Source: Microbacterium sp. LKL04
Lineage (GTDB): Bacteria; Actinomycetota; Actinomycetes; Actinomycetales; Microbacteriaceae
Reading direction: 5' to 3'
Length of the DNA: 64,000 nt
NCBI RefSeq assembly: GCF_900102005.1
Contig: NZ_LT627736.1
Coordinates: 124,001-188,000 of the forward strand
Of this stretch, positions 49,867 to 58,631 are shown piece by piece. Within the stretch, counting starts at the first letter, position 1. Every line of letters starts with the position of its first letter. The notes under the pieces are model-generated. The model was given only the letters and a program-made list of their open reading frames with translations. It had not been told where the DNA came from and did not search any database. The position numbers and the translations under genes are program-made.

Positions 49867-50790
49867 ATGACCACTCAGGTACTCGAGCGGCCCGCGCCGC
49901 CGCGCCGCCGCAGCGGCATCCAGCGACGTCAGCAGGTCGGTTGGCTGTTCATCACGCCGTTCCTCGTCGTCTTCGCCGCGTTCCTCGTCTTCCCCCTCAT
50001 CTACGCATTCGGGATGAGTCTGTTCAGCTCGACGCTGGCCACGGGGACGAAGTTCGTCGGCATCGACAACTATGTGAAGGCGTTCACCGACCCGCTGTTC
50101 CTCGGCGGACTCGGACGCGTGATCCTCTTCGCGCTCGTCATGATCCCGGCGCAGCTGCTCGTCGCGATCGTCGCGGCGCTCGTCCTCGACTCCCTCACCA
50201 CGTGGGTGTCGAAGCTGTCGCGTCTGCTGATCTTCGCGCCCTACGCGATCCCGGTCGTCATCGGCGCACTCATGTGGAGCTTCCTCTACAGCCCCCGCTT
50301 CGGCCCGGGCGCCACGATCTTCGGGATCTTCGGACTTGAGGCGCCGAACTTCCTCTCCAGCGATTCGATCTTCTTCAGCCTCGTCAACGTCGTCACGTGG
50401 CAGTGGGCCGGGTACTACATGATCGTGGTCTACGCGGCGCTGCGCGCGATCGACCCCGCGGTCTACGAGGCGGCCCGCATCGACGGCGCCAACGGGTTCC
50501 AGATCGCCACCCGCATCAAGGTGCCGATGATCTCGTCCTCGATGGTCATGGTGATCACCTTCGCGCTGATCGGCACGCTGCAGTTCTTCACCGAGCCGAC
50601 GGTGCTCCGCTCGATCGCTTCGGGCGCCCTGCCCGCCGACTACACCCCGAACATGTACGCCTACGCGCTGGCCTTCAGCTACAGCCAGTTCAACTACGCG
50701 TCGACGATCGCCTTCTCGCTGGGCGTGCTCGTGTTCATCGGCTCGTTCGGCTTCCTCTTCCTCACCCGCAAGCAGAACGGACTGAAGTGA
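49867..50790 (+). CDS. Sugar ABC transporter permease (MalF type)
   Basis: A 307-residue permease with six helices; the first is VGWLFITPFLVVFAAFLVFPLIY. The EAA loop YEAARIDGANGFQIATRIKVPM (about residues 198-219) is the ATPase contact. The Arg-rich N-terminus is cytoplasmic. ATG 49867 is chosen; the frame continues upstream only into the hairpin region. Its stop and the next start overlap by one base (TGATG). Confidence 0.9.
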   Translation: MTTQVLERPAPPRRRSGIQRRQQVGWLFITPFLVVFAAFLVFPLIYAFGMSLFSSTLATGTKFVGIDNYVKAFTDPLFLGGLGRVILFALVMIPAQLLVAIVAALVLDSLTTWVSKLSRLLIFAPYAIPVVIGALMWSFLYSPRFGPGATIFGIFGLEAPNFLSSDSIFFSLVNVVTWQWAGYYMIVVYAALRAIDPAVYEAARIDGANGFQIATRIKVPMISSSMVMVITFALIGTLQFFTEPTVLRSIASGALPADYTPNMYAYALAFSYSQFNYASTIAFSLGVLVFIGSFGFLFLTRKQNGLK

Positions 50791-51728
50791 TGTCCGCCCT
50801 CCCCACCACGGCGTCGGTCTCGGACGACGCCCACACGACCGTCACCGGCATCCCCTCGCGCAAGAACCGCTCGGCGGGCCGCCCTCGCGGCCGGCGCCGC
50901 ATCGGCTCGCACGTGCTGCTGATCATCCTCGCGATCTACTTCGTCATCCCGATCTGGTGGCTCTTCGTCGCCGCCACGAAGGACACCGGCGGGCTCTTCT
51001 CGAGCTCCGCGTTCTGGTTCGATCAGCCGGGCGACTTCTTCACCAACATCCAGGGTCTGTTCACCCACCAGGGCGGCATCTACTGGCGCTGGCTCGGCAA
51101 CTCGTTCCTGTACGCGTTCGTCTCCGGGCTCGGTGCGACCGTCGTCGCCGTCCTCGCCGGATACGGGTTCGCGAAGTACCAGTTCCGGGGCCGCGGGGTC
51201 GTCTTCGGGATGATCCTCGGCTCGGTGATGGTGCCGCTCACCGCGCTCGTCATCCCGACCTTCATGCTGCTCAGCCAGTACGGCCTGATCAACACCCCGT
51301 GGGCGGTCATCCTGCCGTCGCTGCTGAACCCGTTCGGCGTCTACCTCATGCGCGTCTACACGCAGGATGCCGTCCCCGACGAACTGCTCGAGGCGGCGCG
51401 CATCGACGGGGCCGGGGAGTGGCGCACGTTCCGCACGATCGTCGTGCCGCTGCTGCGCCCGGCGATCGTCACGGTCCTGCTGCTGTCGGTCGTCGGCACC
51501 TGGAACAACTTCTTCCTGCCGCTGGCTGTCCTCACCGACCCGCAGCTGCTGCCCGTCACGGTCGGCCTCAACCGGTGGTTGGCGCTGTCGAACGCGGGCG
51601 CCGGCGGCGAGCAGGTCTGGAACCTGATCACCTCGGGCGCCTTCATCTCGGTCCTCCCGCTCCTGCTGTCGTTCCTGTTCCTGCAGCGGTACTGGCAGGG
51701 CGGTCTCGCCCTCGGTTCGGTCAAGTGA
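50790..51728 (+). CDS. Sugar ABC transporter permease (MalG type)
   Basis: A 312-residue permease. After a 45-residue basic N-terminus, six helices follow, and the EAA loop is LLEAARIDGAGEWRTFRTIVVPLL at about residues 201-224. It pairs with the MalF-type subunit. No ATPase gene is present in this operon, so a shared ATPase (MsiK-like) encoded elsewhere must energise it. Confidence 0.9.
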   Translation: MSALPTTASVSDDAHTTVTGIPSRKNRSAGRPRGRRRIGSHVLLIILAIYFVIPIWWLFVAATKDTGGLFSSSAFWFDQPGDFFTNIQGLFTHQGGIYWRWLGNSFLYAFVSGLGATVVAVLAGYGFAKYQFRGRGVVFGMILGSVMVPLTALVIPTFMLLSQYGLINTPWAVILPSLLNPFGVYLMRVYTQDAVPDELLEAARIDGAGEWRTFRTIVVPLLRPAIVTVLLLSVVGTWNNFFLPLAVLTDPQLLPVTVGLNRWLALSNAGAGGEQVWNLITSGAFISVLPLLLSFLFLQRYWQGGLALGSVK

Positions 51729-51772
51729 CCGCCCCGTATCCCTCGTCCTCCCTCGAAACAGAAAGCATCTCT

Positions 51773-53284
51773 ATGCCCAGCGCACGTCTCACCGTCGATC
51801 CCGCCTTCGCGATCGGCGATGTCCGTCGAAAGCTCTTCGGTGGCTTCGTCGAGCACCTCGGCCGCCACGTCTACGACGGCATCTACGAGCCCGGTCACGA
51901 GAGTGCGGATGCCGAGGGCTTCCGCACCGACGTCATCGACCTCGTCAAGGAGCTCGGGGTCGACACGATCCGCTATCCCGGCGGCAACTTCGTGTCGGGC
52001 TTCCGCTGGGAGGATTCGGTCGGACCGGTCTCCGAGCGTCCGCGTCGGCTCGACCTGGCCTGGCACTCGACGGAAACGAACGAGGTCGGCCTGCACGAGT
52101 TCTCGTCGTGGCTCGAGAAGGTCGGCAGTGACCTCATGATGGCGGTAAACCTCGGCACCCGCGGGACGCTCGAGGCGATCGACCTGCTCGAGTACTCCAA
52201 CATCCGCTCGGGGACCGCGCTCAGCGACCGGCGCATCGCCAACGGTCGCACGGAGCCGTTCGGCGTCCGCATGTGGTGCCTCGGCAACGAGATGGACGGT
52301 CCCTGGCAGCTGGGGCACCGCTCCGCCGACGACTACGGCAAGATCGCGTCGCAGGCGGCGAAGGGGATGCGGCAGCTCGACCCCGACATCCAGCTCGTCG
52401 TGTGCGGGTCCTCGAGCGCCCACATGCCGACGTTCGGCGAATGGGAGCGGGTCGTGCTGACGCACACCTACGACGACGTCGACCTGATCTCGTGCCACGC
52501 GTACTACGAGGAGAGAAACGGCGACGTCGACAGCTTCCTCGCCTCGGCCGTCGACATGGACGGCTTCATCGAGAAGGTCGTCGCGACCGCCGACCACGTC
52601 GGCGCGGTGCGGGGATCGTCGAAGAAGATCGACATCTCGTTCGACGAGTGGAACGTCTGGTACATCGACCGTTTCCACGGCGTCGACAAGATCGAGGGCA
52701 TCGACAACTGGCCGGTGGCGCCGCGCCTGCTCGAGGACTCCTACTCGGTGCTCGACGCCGTCGTCTTCGGCAACCTGATGATCTCGCTCCTCAAGCACGC
52801 TGACCGCGTGGCGAGCGCCTCGCTCGCGCAGCTCGTCAACGTGATCGCGCCGATCATGACCGAGCCGGGCGGGCCGGCATGGCGTCAGACGACGTTCTTC
52901 CCGTTCTCGATCACCTCGCGTCTGGCGAAGGGCGCCGCGCTCCGCGTCAAGCTCGAGTCGCCGACCCACACGACGGCGGTGTACGGCGAGGTGCCGCTCG
53001 TCGACGCCGTCGCGACGCACGACGCCGAGGCCGGTCGCAGCGCCCTGTTCCTCGTGAACCGGAGCACGACCGAGTCGATCGAGGTCTCGGTCGACGTCGC
53101 GGCGCTCGGCGACCTCTCGGTCCTCGAGACGCACACGCTCACCGACGACGACATCAACGCGAAGAACACCCTCGCCGACCGCGAGCGCGTCGCCCCGCGG
53201 CCGAACGAATCGGTCCGCGTCGAGGACGGCATTCTCACGATCACGCTGCCGCCGGTGTCGTGGACGGCGGTCGCGCTCGGCTGA
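51773..53284 (+). CDS. Alpha-L-arabinofuranosidase, GH51
   Basis: A 503-residue glycoside hydrolase of family 51, releasing terminal arabinofuranose from arabinan or arabinoxylan fragments with retention. The acid/base Glu173 is in CLGNEMDGPW and the nucleophile Glu292 in SFDEWNVWY. The opening block KLFGGFVEHLGRHVYDGIYEPGH and RYPGGNFVSGFRWED are family-typical, and a C-terminal beta domain follows. There is no signal peptide, so it acts in the cytoplasm on oligosaccharides brought in by the upstream importer. Confidence 0.94.
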   Translation: MPSARLTVDPAFAIGDVRRKLFGGFVEHLGRHVYDGIYEPGHESADAEGFRTDVIDLVKELGVDTIRYPGGNFVSGFRWEDSVGPVSERPRRLDLAWHSTETNEVGLHEFSSWLEKVGSDLMMAVNLGTRGTLEAIDLLEYSNIRSGTALSDRRIANGRTEPFGVRMWCLGNEMDGPWQLGHRSADDYGKIASQAAKGMRQLDPDIQLVVCGSSSAHMPTFGEWERVVLTHTYDDVDLISCHAYYEERNGDVDSFLASAVDMDGFIEKVVATADHVGAVRGSSKKIDISFDEWNVWYIDRFHGVDKIEGIDNWPVAPRLLEDSYSVLDAVVFGNLMISLLKHADRVASASLAQLVNVIAPIMTEPGGPAWRQTTFFPFSITSRLAKGAALRVKLESPTHTTAVYGEVPLVDAVATHDAEAGRSALFLVNRSTTESIEVSVDVAALGDLSVLETHTLTDDDINAKNTLADRERVAPRPNESVRVEDGILTITLPPVSWTAVALG

Positions 53285-53361
53285 GCCGGTTCCAGGCGGC
53301 ATCCGTTCCCCGCAGTGAGACGGATGCCGCCTGTGCGACACTCTCGGGCGAGGGGGTCGAG

Positions 53362-53766
53362 ATGAAGCATGCGGTGGTGGTGGTCGTCCTCGTGCTGGCC
53401 GCGGCGTCGCTCACGGGATGCAGCTCGCAGTCGTGTGCCTCGTGGGTGTCGTACTCCTCCGATGAGGAGCGCGCTCGTGATGCAGATGTGGTCATCGTCA
53501 CCGATGCCGTCGAATCGGACGGAACGATGAACATCCTGGGATTCGACGCGAACGCGTACCGGGTCACCGTCGCCGAGGCGGAAAAGGGTGACGTCGTGAT
53601 GGGTGAGGTGGTTCGCGTCGGATCGACCGCCGACAACTGCTCGGACGCGCCCTATGGGTCGCGAGACCCGCTCCTGCAGGAGGGGCCGCTGCGACTGTTC
53701 CTTCAACGGGGCGAGAGCGGGCTGCGCACCCTGACCCCCTTCGACGGGGTGCGGCCAGCCTCATGA
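53362..53766 (+). CDS. Small lipoprotein of unknown function
   Basis: A 134-residue exported lipoprotein. The signal peptide MKHAVVVVVLVLAAASLTGC gives Cys20 as lipidated residue. The mature part (VVIVTDAVESDGTMNILGFDANAYRVTV and later SADNC-like TADNCSDAPYG) may form a small beta barrel, in the manner of OB-fold or tissue-inhibitor-like domains, with three further cysteines. It overlaps the next gene by four bases. Not recognised otherwise. Confidence 0.7.
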   Translation: MKHAVVVVVLVLAAASLTGCSSQSCASWVSYSSDEERARDADVVIVTDAVESDGTMNILGFDANAYRVTVAEAEKGDVVMGEVVRVGSTADNCSDAPYGSRDPLLQEGPLRLFLQRGESGLRTLTPFDGVRPAS

Positions 53767-54308
53767 GGGTCGCCTTCCACCAGCGGGTCGATCTCGTCGG
53801 CGACGTGCTCGTCCCGGCATCCGATCTGGCGGACATCGACCCCGCGGGCTACGCGCGGGCGATGTCGAAGTACGACGACACTCCCGAGAGGCAGCGCCTG
53901 AAGGTGACGGAGATCCCCGGGCTCGCGCGGACGTGGACCGAGGTCGTGTTCCTGAGCCCGGTCCACCCGCACGCGATCTGGCGGGCGTGGCGCGAGATCC
54001 GCGGCAGAGAGCTGCCGCGGGCGGAGTTCTGGGCGATCCCGGCGGACGACCTGCCGCACGGGACGGTGGTCCTCGACCGGACCGTCTCGGCGGTGGGCGA
54101 CCCCCTCGACCCGGCAGAGGTCGCACCGTTCGATCCGGCGTCGTTCACGACGGCCACCGAAGTACCGGCCGCGAACCGGGCGTGGCTGGAGGAGATGGTC
54201 CGCCGCGGCGTCAGCGGAGCGTGGTTCCACGGCATCCCGCACGTCCTCGCTCCCGGCGCCGTGCCGGTACGCGGCGCCCGCGTGATCGGTTGGGAAGAGC
54301 CGGTCTGA
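53763..54308 (+). CDS. Hypothetical protein
   Basis: A 181-residue soluble protein starting MRVAFHQRVDLVGDVLVPASDL. It has alternating short strands and helices (AIWRAWREIRGRELPRAEFWAIPADDLPHGTVVLDRTVSAVGD), without a recognised motif. Translation is coupled to the lipoprotein gene by ATGA, although the products act in different compartments. Function unknown. Confidence 0.6.
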   Translation: MRVAFHQRVDLVGDVLVPASDLADIDPAGYARAMSKYDDTPERQRLKVTEIPGLARTWTEVVFLSPVHPHAIWRAWREIRGRELPRAEFWAIPADDLPHGTVVLDRTVSAVGDPLDPAEVAPFDPASFTTATEVPAANRAWLEEMVRRGVSGAWFHGIPHVLAPGAVPVRGARVIGWEEPV

Positions 54309-54326
54309 TCCGGCGTCGACCGCACA

Positions 54327-55220
54327 TCACCGCAGATAGGCATCGACCAACAACGCGCCCCGGATCTCGCGGAGCGCGTCGACGATCGCGCCGACCGTTC
54401 GCGTCCCCGCGGTCCGGAGGACGACGTCGTGCGGCCCGAGCGGTTCGAGTCCGCCCGTGCGCACCCGCACGACCTCCCAGCCTGCCGCGCGCAGCAGCGC
54501 ATCCTTGCGCCGGTCGGATGTCTCCCGTGTGCCGACGTGCTCGAGGCCGTGACGTCCGGGGGTGTCGTACTCGACCGCGACCCGCAGCTCGGGGAGCAGG
54601 ATGTCGGGCCACACCTCCCGGTGGCGGAAGAACGGCCGCGCAACCCGGACCGCCGTCATCCCTTCGCTGAACAGGATCGCGGCGCTCAGGTCCGCCCGTA
54701 GCCGCGCTTCGGCAGCGGATGCCGGTGGGGGAGCGCAGGCGCTGACGAACGGCTCACCCGCCGGGAGGTCCGGGGTCTTCTCGCAGAGGGCTGGAGCGGA
54801 ACGCTTGCGCACCGGAGCCGGAGCGGGGGCCACCGGCATCCGCACCGCCTTCGCCCGCTGCACGGCGGCGAGAGCCGCGCCCGCGTCGATGCGTTCGACG
54901 ACCCTCACGGGGCGAGGCGCCGCGAGCGCAGAGCACTCCGGGCACCAGGCCGACCGGCGTCGCACGCGTCCCGGGCGTTCGCGTTGCTCGGTCGGCGTCG
55001 CAGCGAACCGATGGCCTGCGGAGCATTCCCAGCACAGGAGTACGTCTGCGGCGGGCGGGATCTGCGAGAGGACGATGCCGCCATTGAGGTCCGGGTGGTA
55101 CTGCCGGACGAGCTCCGGATACGCGGCCCACGTGGACCGGTACGTCCCGACGGCGTAAGGGACATCGGTGCCGCGCGAGAACTGACGACGCTCCCACCAC
55201 CACCGCACCGGTTCCGTCAC
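54327..55220 (-). CDS. Zinc-ribbon protein with Vsr/DUF559-like C-terminal domain
   Basis: A 297-residue protein. Residues 1-105 contain a zinc-ribbon repeat of the DUF4379 type: WECSAGHRFAATPTEQRE then SAWCPECSAL, with four Cys and a G-H. Residues 175-297 resemble a Vsr/DUF559 PD-(D/E)xK nuclease: WPDILLPELRVAVEYD, then RKDALLRAAGWEVVRVR. Key acidic residues and a late Arg/Trp pattern are present. It may act on DNA or be a toxin-like nuclease; untested. GTG 55220 is preferred over GTG 55274 because TACCGT lies seven bases before it, and the longer version would overlap the divergent lipoprotein gene. Confidence 0.7.
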   Translation of the reverse strand: MTEPVRWWWERRQFSRGTDVPYAVGTYRSTWAAYPELVRQYHPDLNGGIVLSQIPPAADVLLCWECSAGHRFAATPTEQRERPGRVRRRSAWCPECSALAAPRPVRVVERIDAGAALAAVQRAKAVRMPVAPAPAPVRKRSAPALCEKTPDLPAGEPFVSACAPPPASAAEARLRADLSAAILFSEGMTAVRVARPFFRHREVWPDILLPELRVAVEYDTPGRHGLEHVGTRETSDRRKDALLRAAGWEVVRVRTGGLEPLGPHDVVLRTAGTRTVGAIVDALREIRGALLVDAYLR

Positions 55221-55227
55221 GGTGCCG

Positions 55228-55233
55228 ACGGTA
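55228..55233 (-). promoter_or_regulatory. -10 hexamer TACCGT, leaderless type
   Basis: Seven bases before the GTG at 55220; main support for this start. Confidence 0.5.
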
Positions 55234-55264
55234 GGCGAGGGCTCGGACACGGCATACTGCGGAG

Positions 55265-56017
55265 ATGCGTGCACTTCGTGGCCTTTCCGTCGTCCTCGCC
55301 CTGGTCATCGTCCTCACCGGCTGCGTCTCCACGGCGAGCCTCGAGTCGGAAGAGTCACCGAGGCCGGCGCCGACGCGCGTCGTCGTCGATGGCGAGGCGG
55401 ACGCTTCGTCCTGCACCCGCGGGGGCGATGCGGCCCTGCCGGTCGAAGAATCGCTCGACGGGATGCCGGGGGTGGAACGCGGTCCCGAGTACACCGCCGG
55501 CGTCGCTCTCTTCGAACGCGGCGACGGCGCCTGCGCGCCCGCCGGAACGGAGGCCGTCAACGCGCTGTGCGCTCCGCAGGTGGCGCGGGACGGCGTCTCC
55601 GCGTACCTCGCACCCACCGATCACATGTTCGCGGCGGGTGCGGCTTCCCAGATCCAGGCCTCGGTATCGGGACGCAGCACGAAGGGTGATCAATTCGTCT
55701 ACCGCATGTCGGCCTGGCGCTTCGACTCATCCGCCGCGGCGCAGAAGGCCCCGCTCATCGATGCCGTCGCCGCGTGCGACGGCGTCGTCTCCACCCCCAG
55801 CGACGAAGGACAGCGGCTCGAGCTGCGCGACGGCGACGAGCCGTACCTCCGGCTGGATGTGGAAGGGGATCGGATCTTCGCGTTCCAGAGTCTGCGGCTG
55901 TCGGACGCACCTGGGCTGCGCACGACGTCGTCTGGCTTGCTCCCGGCGATCGCGGTGGATCACATCGAACAGTGGTGGCGTCTCCACGGTACGGACGTCG
56001 AGCCGACCGAACCCTGA
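55265..56017 (+). CDS. Lipoprotein of unknown function
   Basis: A 250-residue lipoprotein with signal peptide MRALRGLSVVLALVIVLTGC and lipidated Cys20. Mature part contains four more Cys (SSCTRGGD, DGACAPAG, NALCAP, VAACDG) that could form two disulfides, and a C-terminal domain (YRMSAWRFDSSAAAQKAPL, LRLDVEGDRIFAFQSLRL) that may bind a ligand. Divergent from the zinc-ribbon gene. No family recognised. Confidence 0.75.
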   Translation: MRALRGLSVVLALVIVLTGCVSTASLESEESPRPAPTRVVVDGEADASSCTRGGDAALPVEESLDGMPGVERGPEYTAGVALFERGDGACAPAGTEAVNALCAPQVARDGVSAYLAPTDHMFAAGAASQIQASVSGRSTKGDQFVYRMSAWRFDSSAAAQKAPLIDAVAACDGVVSTPSDEGQRLELRDGDEPYLRLDVEGDRIFAFQSLRLSDAPGLRTTSSGLLPAIAVDHIEQWWRLHGTDVEPTEP

Positions 56018-56023
56018 TCGGGC

Positions 56024-56437
56024 TCAGGCCACCTGCTGGCCGCACATGCCGCACTCGCCGGTCGCGGAGACCTCGACGAAGCAGTTCGGGCACATGGCGC
56101 GGACGACGTCCAGCGACGCCGCGGGGCGCTTCGGCGCGACGGTCCGCTCGGGACGCGGCTTCGGTGCGGTGCCGCGGGCCTTGCCCGGGCGAGCCACCGA
56201 CGGCGGGGGCGGCGGCGCGGTCTTGGGGGCGTGCTCGGCGCAGTAGTAGCGCACGAATCCCGCGTGATTGTTGGGATGCCGGTGCTTGACGGCCCACAGT
56301 TCGGTGCGCTCCCGCGGCTCGCTGCCTGCGGGGCAGCTCACGCAGCGCGTCGGCTCGCCGGGCACGGCGTCGGCGGCGAGGACGGGGACCTCGAACGGAA
56401 GAGCGTCCCGCCAGTCGGATGATCTCGTGATCTTCAT
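56024..56437 (-). CDS. Small protein with two zinc-binding clusters
   Basis: A 137-residue protein. The N-terminal half has a CVSC ... YYCAEH cluster (residues 32-68), followed by a Pro/Ala/Lys-rich linker (70-110) and a C-terminal zinc ribbon CPNC ... CGMCGQQVA. WAVKHRHPNNHAGFVRYYCAEH looks like the conserved core. Probably binds nucleic acid or a protein partner; function unknown. It converges on the lipoprotein gene six bases away. Confidence 0.7.
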   Translation of the reverse strand: MKITRSSDWRDALPFEVPVLAADAVPGEPTRCVSCPAGSEPRERTELWAVKHRHPNNHAGFVRYYCAEHAPKTAPPPPPSVARPGKARGTAPKPRPERTVAPKRPAASLDVVRAMCPNCFVEVSATGECGMCGQQVA

Positions 56438-56520
56438 GCGGGGTCTCTCTGCAGCCCTCGTCGGGGGTGAGGACCGCCCTACAAGCTTCGCACGATCGGA
56501 GCCCGCGTGGGCCCCGCGCG

Positions 56521-56526
56521 TAGGCT
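56521..56526 (+). promoter_or_regulatory. -10 hexamer TAGGCT of menB
   Basis: Six bases (ggccgg) before the menB GTG. Confidence 0.55.
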
Positions 56527-56532
56527 GGCCGG

Positions 56533-57435
56533 GTGACCGTCTCCGAGCTCTTCGACCCGTCGGAGTGGACCGAGGCGCCCGGCGCCCAGGGCTACACCGA
56601 CATCACCGCGCACGTCTCGACCGACGGACGGATCGCCCGCATCGCGTTCGATCGTCCCGAGGTCCGGAACGCCTTCCGGCCGCACACCGTCGACGAGCTC
56701 TACCGCGCGCTCGACATCGCCCGGCAGGACCCGAAGGTCGGCGTCGTGCTGCTCACCGGCAACGGCCCGAGCGCGAAGGACGGCGGCTGGGCGTTCTGCT
56801 CCGGCGGCGACCAGCGCATCCGGGGCCGCGACGGCTACACGTACGCCGCCGACGACGCGACGACCCCCGACCCGGCGCGCGCGGGCAGGCTCCACATCCT
56901 CGAGGTGCAGCGCCTCATCCGCTTCATGCCGAAGGTCGTCATCGCCGTCATCCCGGGGTGGGCTGCGGGCGGCGGGCACTCGCTGCACATCGTCTGCGAC
57001 CTGTCGATCGCGAGTGCCGAGCACGGCAGGTTCAAGCAGACCGACGCCGATGTCGGCTCGTTCGACGCCGGCTACGGCTCGGCGTACATGGCTCGCCAGG
57101 TCGGTCAGAAGGTCGCCCGCGAGGTGTTCTTCCTCGCCGAGGAGTACTCCGCGCAGCGCGCCTACGAGATGGGCGCGGTGAATCGCGTCGTCCCGCACGC
57201 CGAGCTCGAGCGCGAGGCCATCTCGATGGCGCGGACGATCCTCGGCAAGTCCCCGACCGCGATCCGCATGCTGAAGTTCGCCTTCAACGCGATCGACGAC
57301 GGCATGGTCGGCCAGCAGGTGTTCGCAGGCGAGGCGACGCGTCTCGCCTACGGGACCGACGAGGCCGTCGAAGGGCGCGACGCCTTCCTCGAGAAGCGCG
57401 ATCCGGACTGGTCGCCGTACCCGTACCACTACTGA
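56533..57435 (+). CDS. menB: 1,4-Dihydroxy-2-naphthoyl-CoA synthase
   Basis: A 300-residue crotonase-fold enzyme that closes the naphthoate ring of menaquinone from o-succinylbenzoyl-CoA. Conserved blocks are CSGGDQRIRGRDGY (oxyanion loop), VIPGWAAGGGHSLHIVCDLSIAS, and DADVGSFDAGYGSAYMARQVG with the catalytic Asp/Tyr region, ending PDWSPYPYHY. Length fits the actinobacterial form. GTG start after TAGGCT. menE follows nine bases downstream. Confidence 0.96.
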   Translation: MTVSELFDPSEWTEAPGAQGYTDITAHVSTDGRIARIAFDRPEVRNAFRPHTVDELYRALDIARQDPKVGVVLLTGNGPSAKDGGWAFCSGGDQRIRGRDGYTYAADDATTPDPARAGRLHILEVQRLIRFMPKVVIAVIPGWAAGGGHSLHIVCDLSIASAEHGRFKQTDADVGSFDAGYGSAYMARQVGQKVAREVFFLAEEYSAQRAYEMGAVNRVVPHAELEREAISMARTILGKSPTAIRMLKFAFNAIDDGMVGQQVFAGEATRLAYGTDEAVEGRDAFLEKRDPDWSPYPYHY

Positions 57436-57444
57436 GTCCGCACC

Positions 57445-58620
57445 ATGCAGCTGAGCCGCCTCCATTCCGCGGATCCGCGTGACGTCCTCCGCGCGCTCCG
57501 TGCCGCGGTGCTCGGCGCGGGACCGGCGGTCGCCCTCGGTGCGGCATCCGATCTCCCGACCGACGTCCCCGCAGGCACGGCCGTCGTCGTCACGACGAGC
57601 GGATCGACCGGGTACCCGAAGTCCGTCGCCCTCAGCCGGTCGGCACTGACCTCGTCGGCGCTCGCGACGGCGGAACGGATCGGCAGCGGGTCGTGGCTGC
57701 TCGCCCTCCCCGCGACCTACGTCGCCGGCGTCCAGGTGATGGTGAGGGCGCTCGTCGCCGGTCGCGACCCGGCGATCCTGGCCGGCTCGTTCACGGCGCA
57801 GACCTTCACGGCGGCCGCCTCGGCGATGGCCGCGAGCGAGGGCGGCCACCGCGTGCCGACGTACACGTCTCTCGTCCCCGCTCAGGTGCAGACCCTGGTC
57901 GAGGCGGGAGAGACGGATGCCGCGGTCGCCCGAGCGTTCGCCTCGTTCGACGCCGTGCTCGTCGGCGGGCAGGCGCTGCCGCCCGCGCTCGCCGACCGCG
58001 CCGCCGCGCTCGGCGCGCGCATCGTCCGCACCTACGGGTCGACCGAGACGAGCGGAGGGTGCGTCTACGACGGGCGGCCGCTCGAGGGCGTGCGGGCGCG
58101 CATCGAGGACGGCGAGGTCCAGCTCGGCGGCCCGACCCTCGCCGACGGCTACCTCGGCGATCCCGAGCGGACGGCGAAGACGTTCGTCCGCGGCGCCGAC
58201 GGCGCGCGCTGGTACCGCACCGGCGATTCCGGGTCGTTCGACGACGGGGTCCTGCGCATCACGGGTCGCCGTGACAACGTCATCGTGTCGGGGGGCGTGA
58301 ACGTCTCGCTCGATCGTGTCGAGCAGGCCGTTCGTGCGATCGGGGGGCTCGAGGAAGCGGTCGTCGTGCCGACGCGCGACGAGCGGTGGGGCGAGGCATC
58401 CGTCGTCGTCCTGGCGCGCCGCGCACTCGCGGGGCACACGGAACCCGACCTTCTCGCGGAGCTGCGGAGCGTGGTGGAAGCCGCGATCGGTGCACCCGCG
58501 CGACCGCGTGAGCTGCTCGTGCTCTATGAGGTGCCGATGACCTCGACCGGCAAGCCGGATCGCGCGCTCCTGCGCCGTCTGCTCGCGGACGACGAGGAGC
58601 CGGCGTCGCGCGGGGAATAG
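57445..58620 (+). CDS. menE: o-Succinylbenzoate-CoA ligase
   Basis: A 391-residue adenylate-forming enzyme that activates o-succinylbenzoate with CoA. The ATP loop is TTSGSTGYPKSVALS (about residues 51-65), then YGSTETSGGCVYDGRP and RTGDSGSFDDG, with the C-terminal lysine in TSTGKPDRALLRR. It is shorter than standard ligases (about 450 or more) because of a reduced N-terminal domain, as usual for actinobacterial MenE. Co-transcribed with menB. Confidence 0.93.
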   Translation: MQLSRLHSADPRDVLRALRAAVLGAGPAVALGAASDLPTDVPAGTAVVVTTSGSTGYPKSVALSRSALTSSALATAERIGSGSWLLALPATYVAGVQVMVRALVAGRDPAILAGSFTAQTFTAAASAMAASEGGHRVPTYTSLVPAQVQTLVEAGETDAAVARAFASFDAVLVGGQALPPALADRAAALGARIVRTYGSTETSGGCVYDGRPLEGVRARIEDGEVQLGGPTLADGYLGDPERTAKTFVRGADGARWYRTGDSGSFDDGVLRITGRRDNVIVSGGVNVSLDRVEQAVRAIGGLEEAVVVPTRDERWGEASVVVLARRALAGHTEPDLLAELRSVVEAAIGAPARPRELLVLYEVPMTSTGKPDRALLRRLLADDEEPASRGE

Positions 58621-58631
58621 GATCCTTGCTC

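Noticed and set aside
55221..55274. GTG at 55274 as start of the zinc-ribbon protein
   Set aside because: It would overlap the start of the divergent lipoprotein and run through the TACCGT hexamer; 55220 is better placed.
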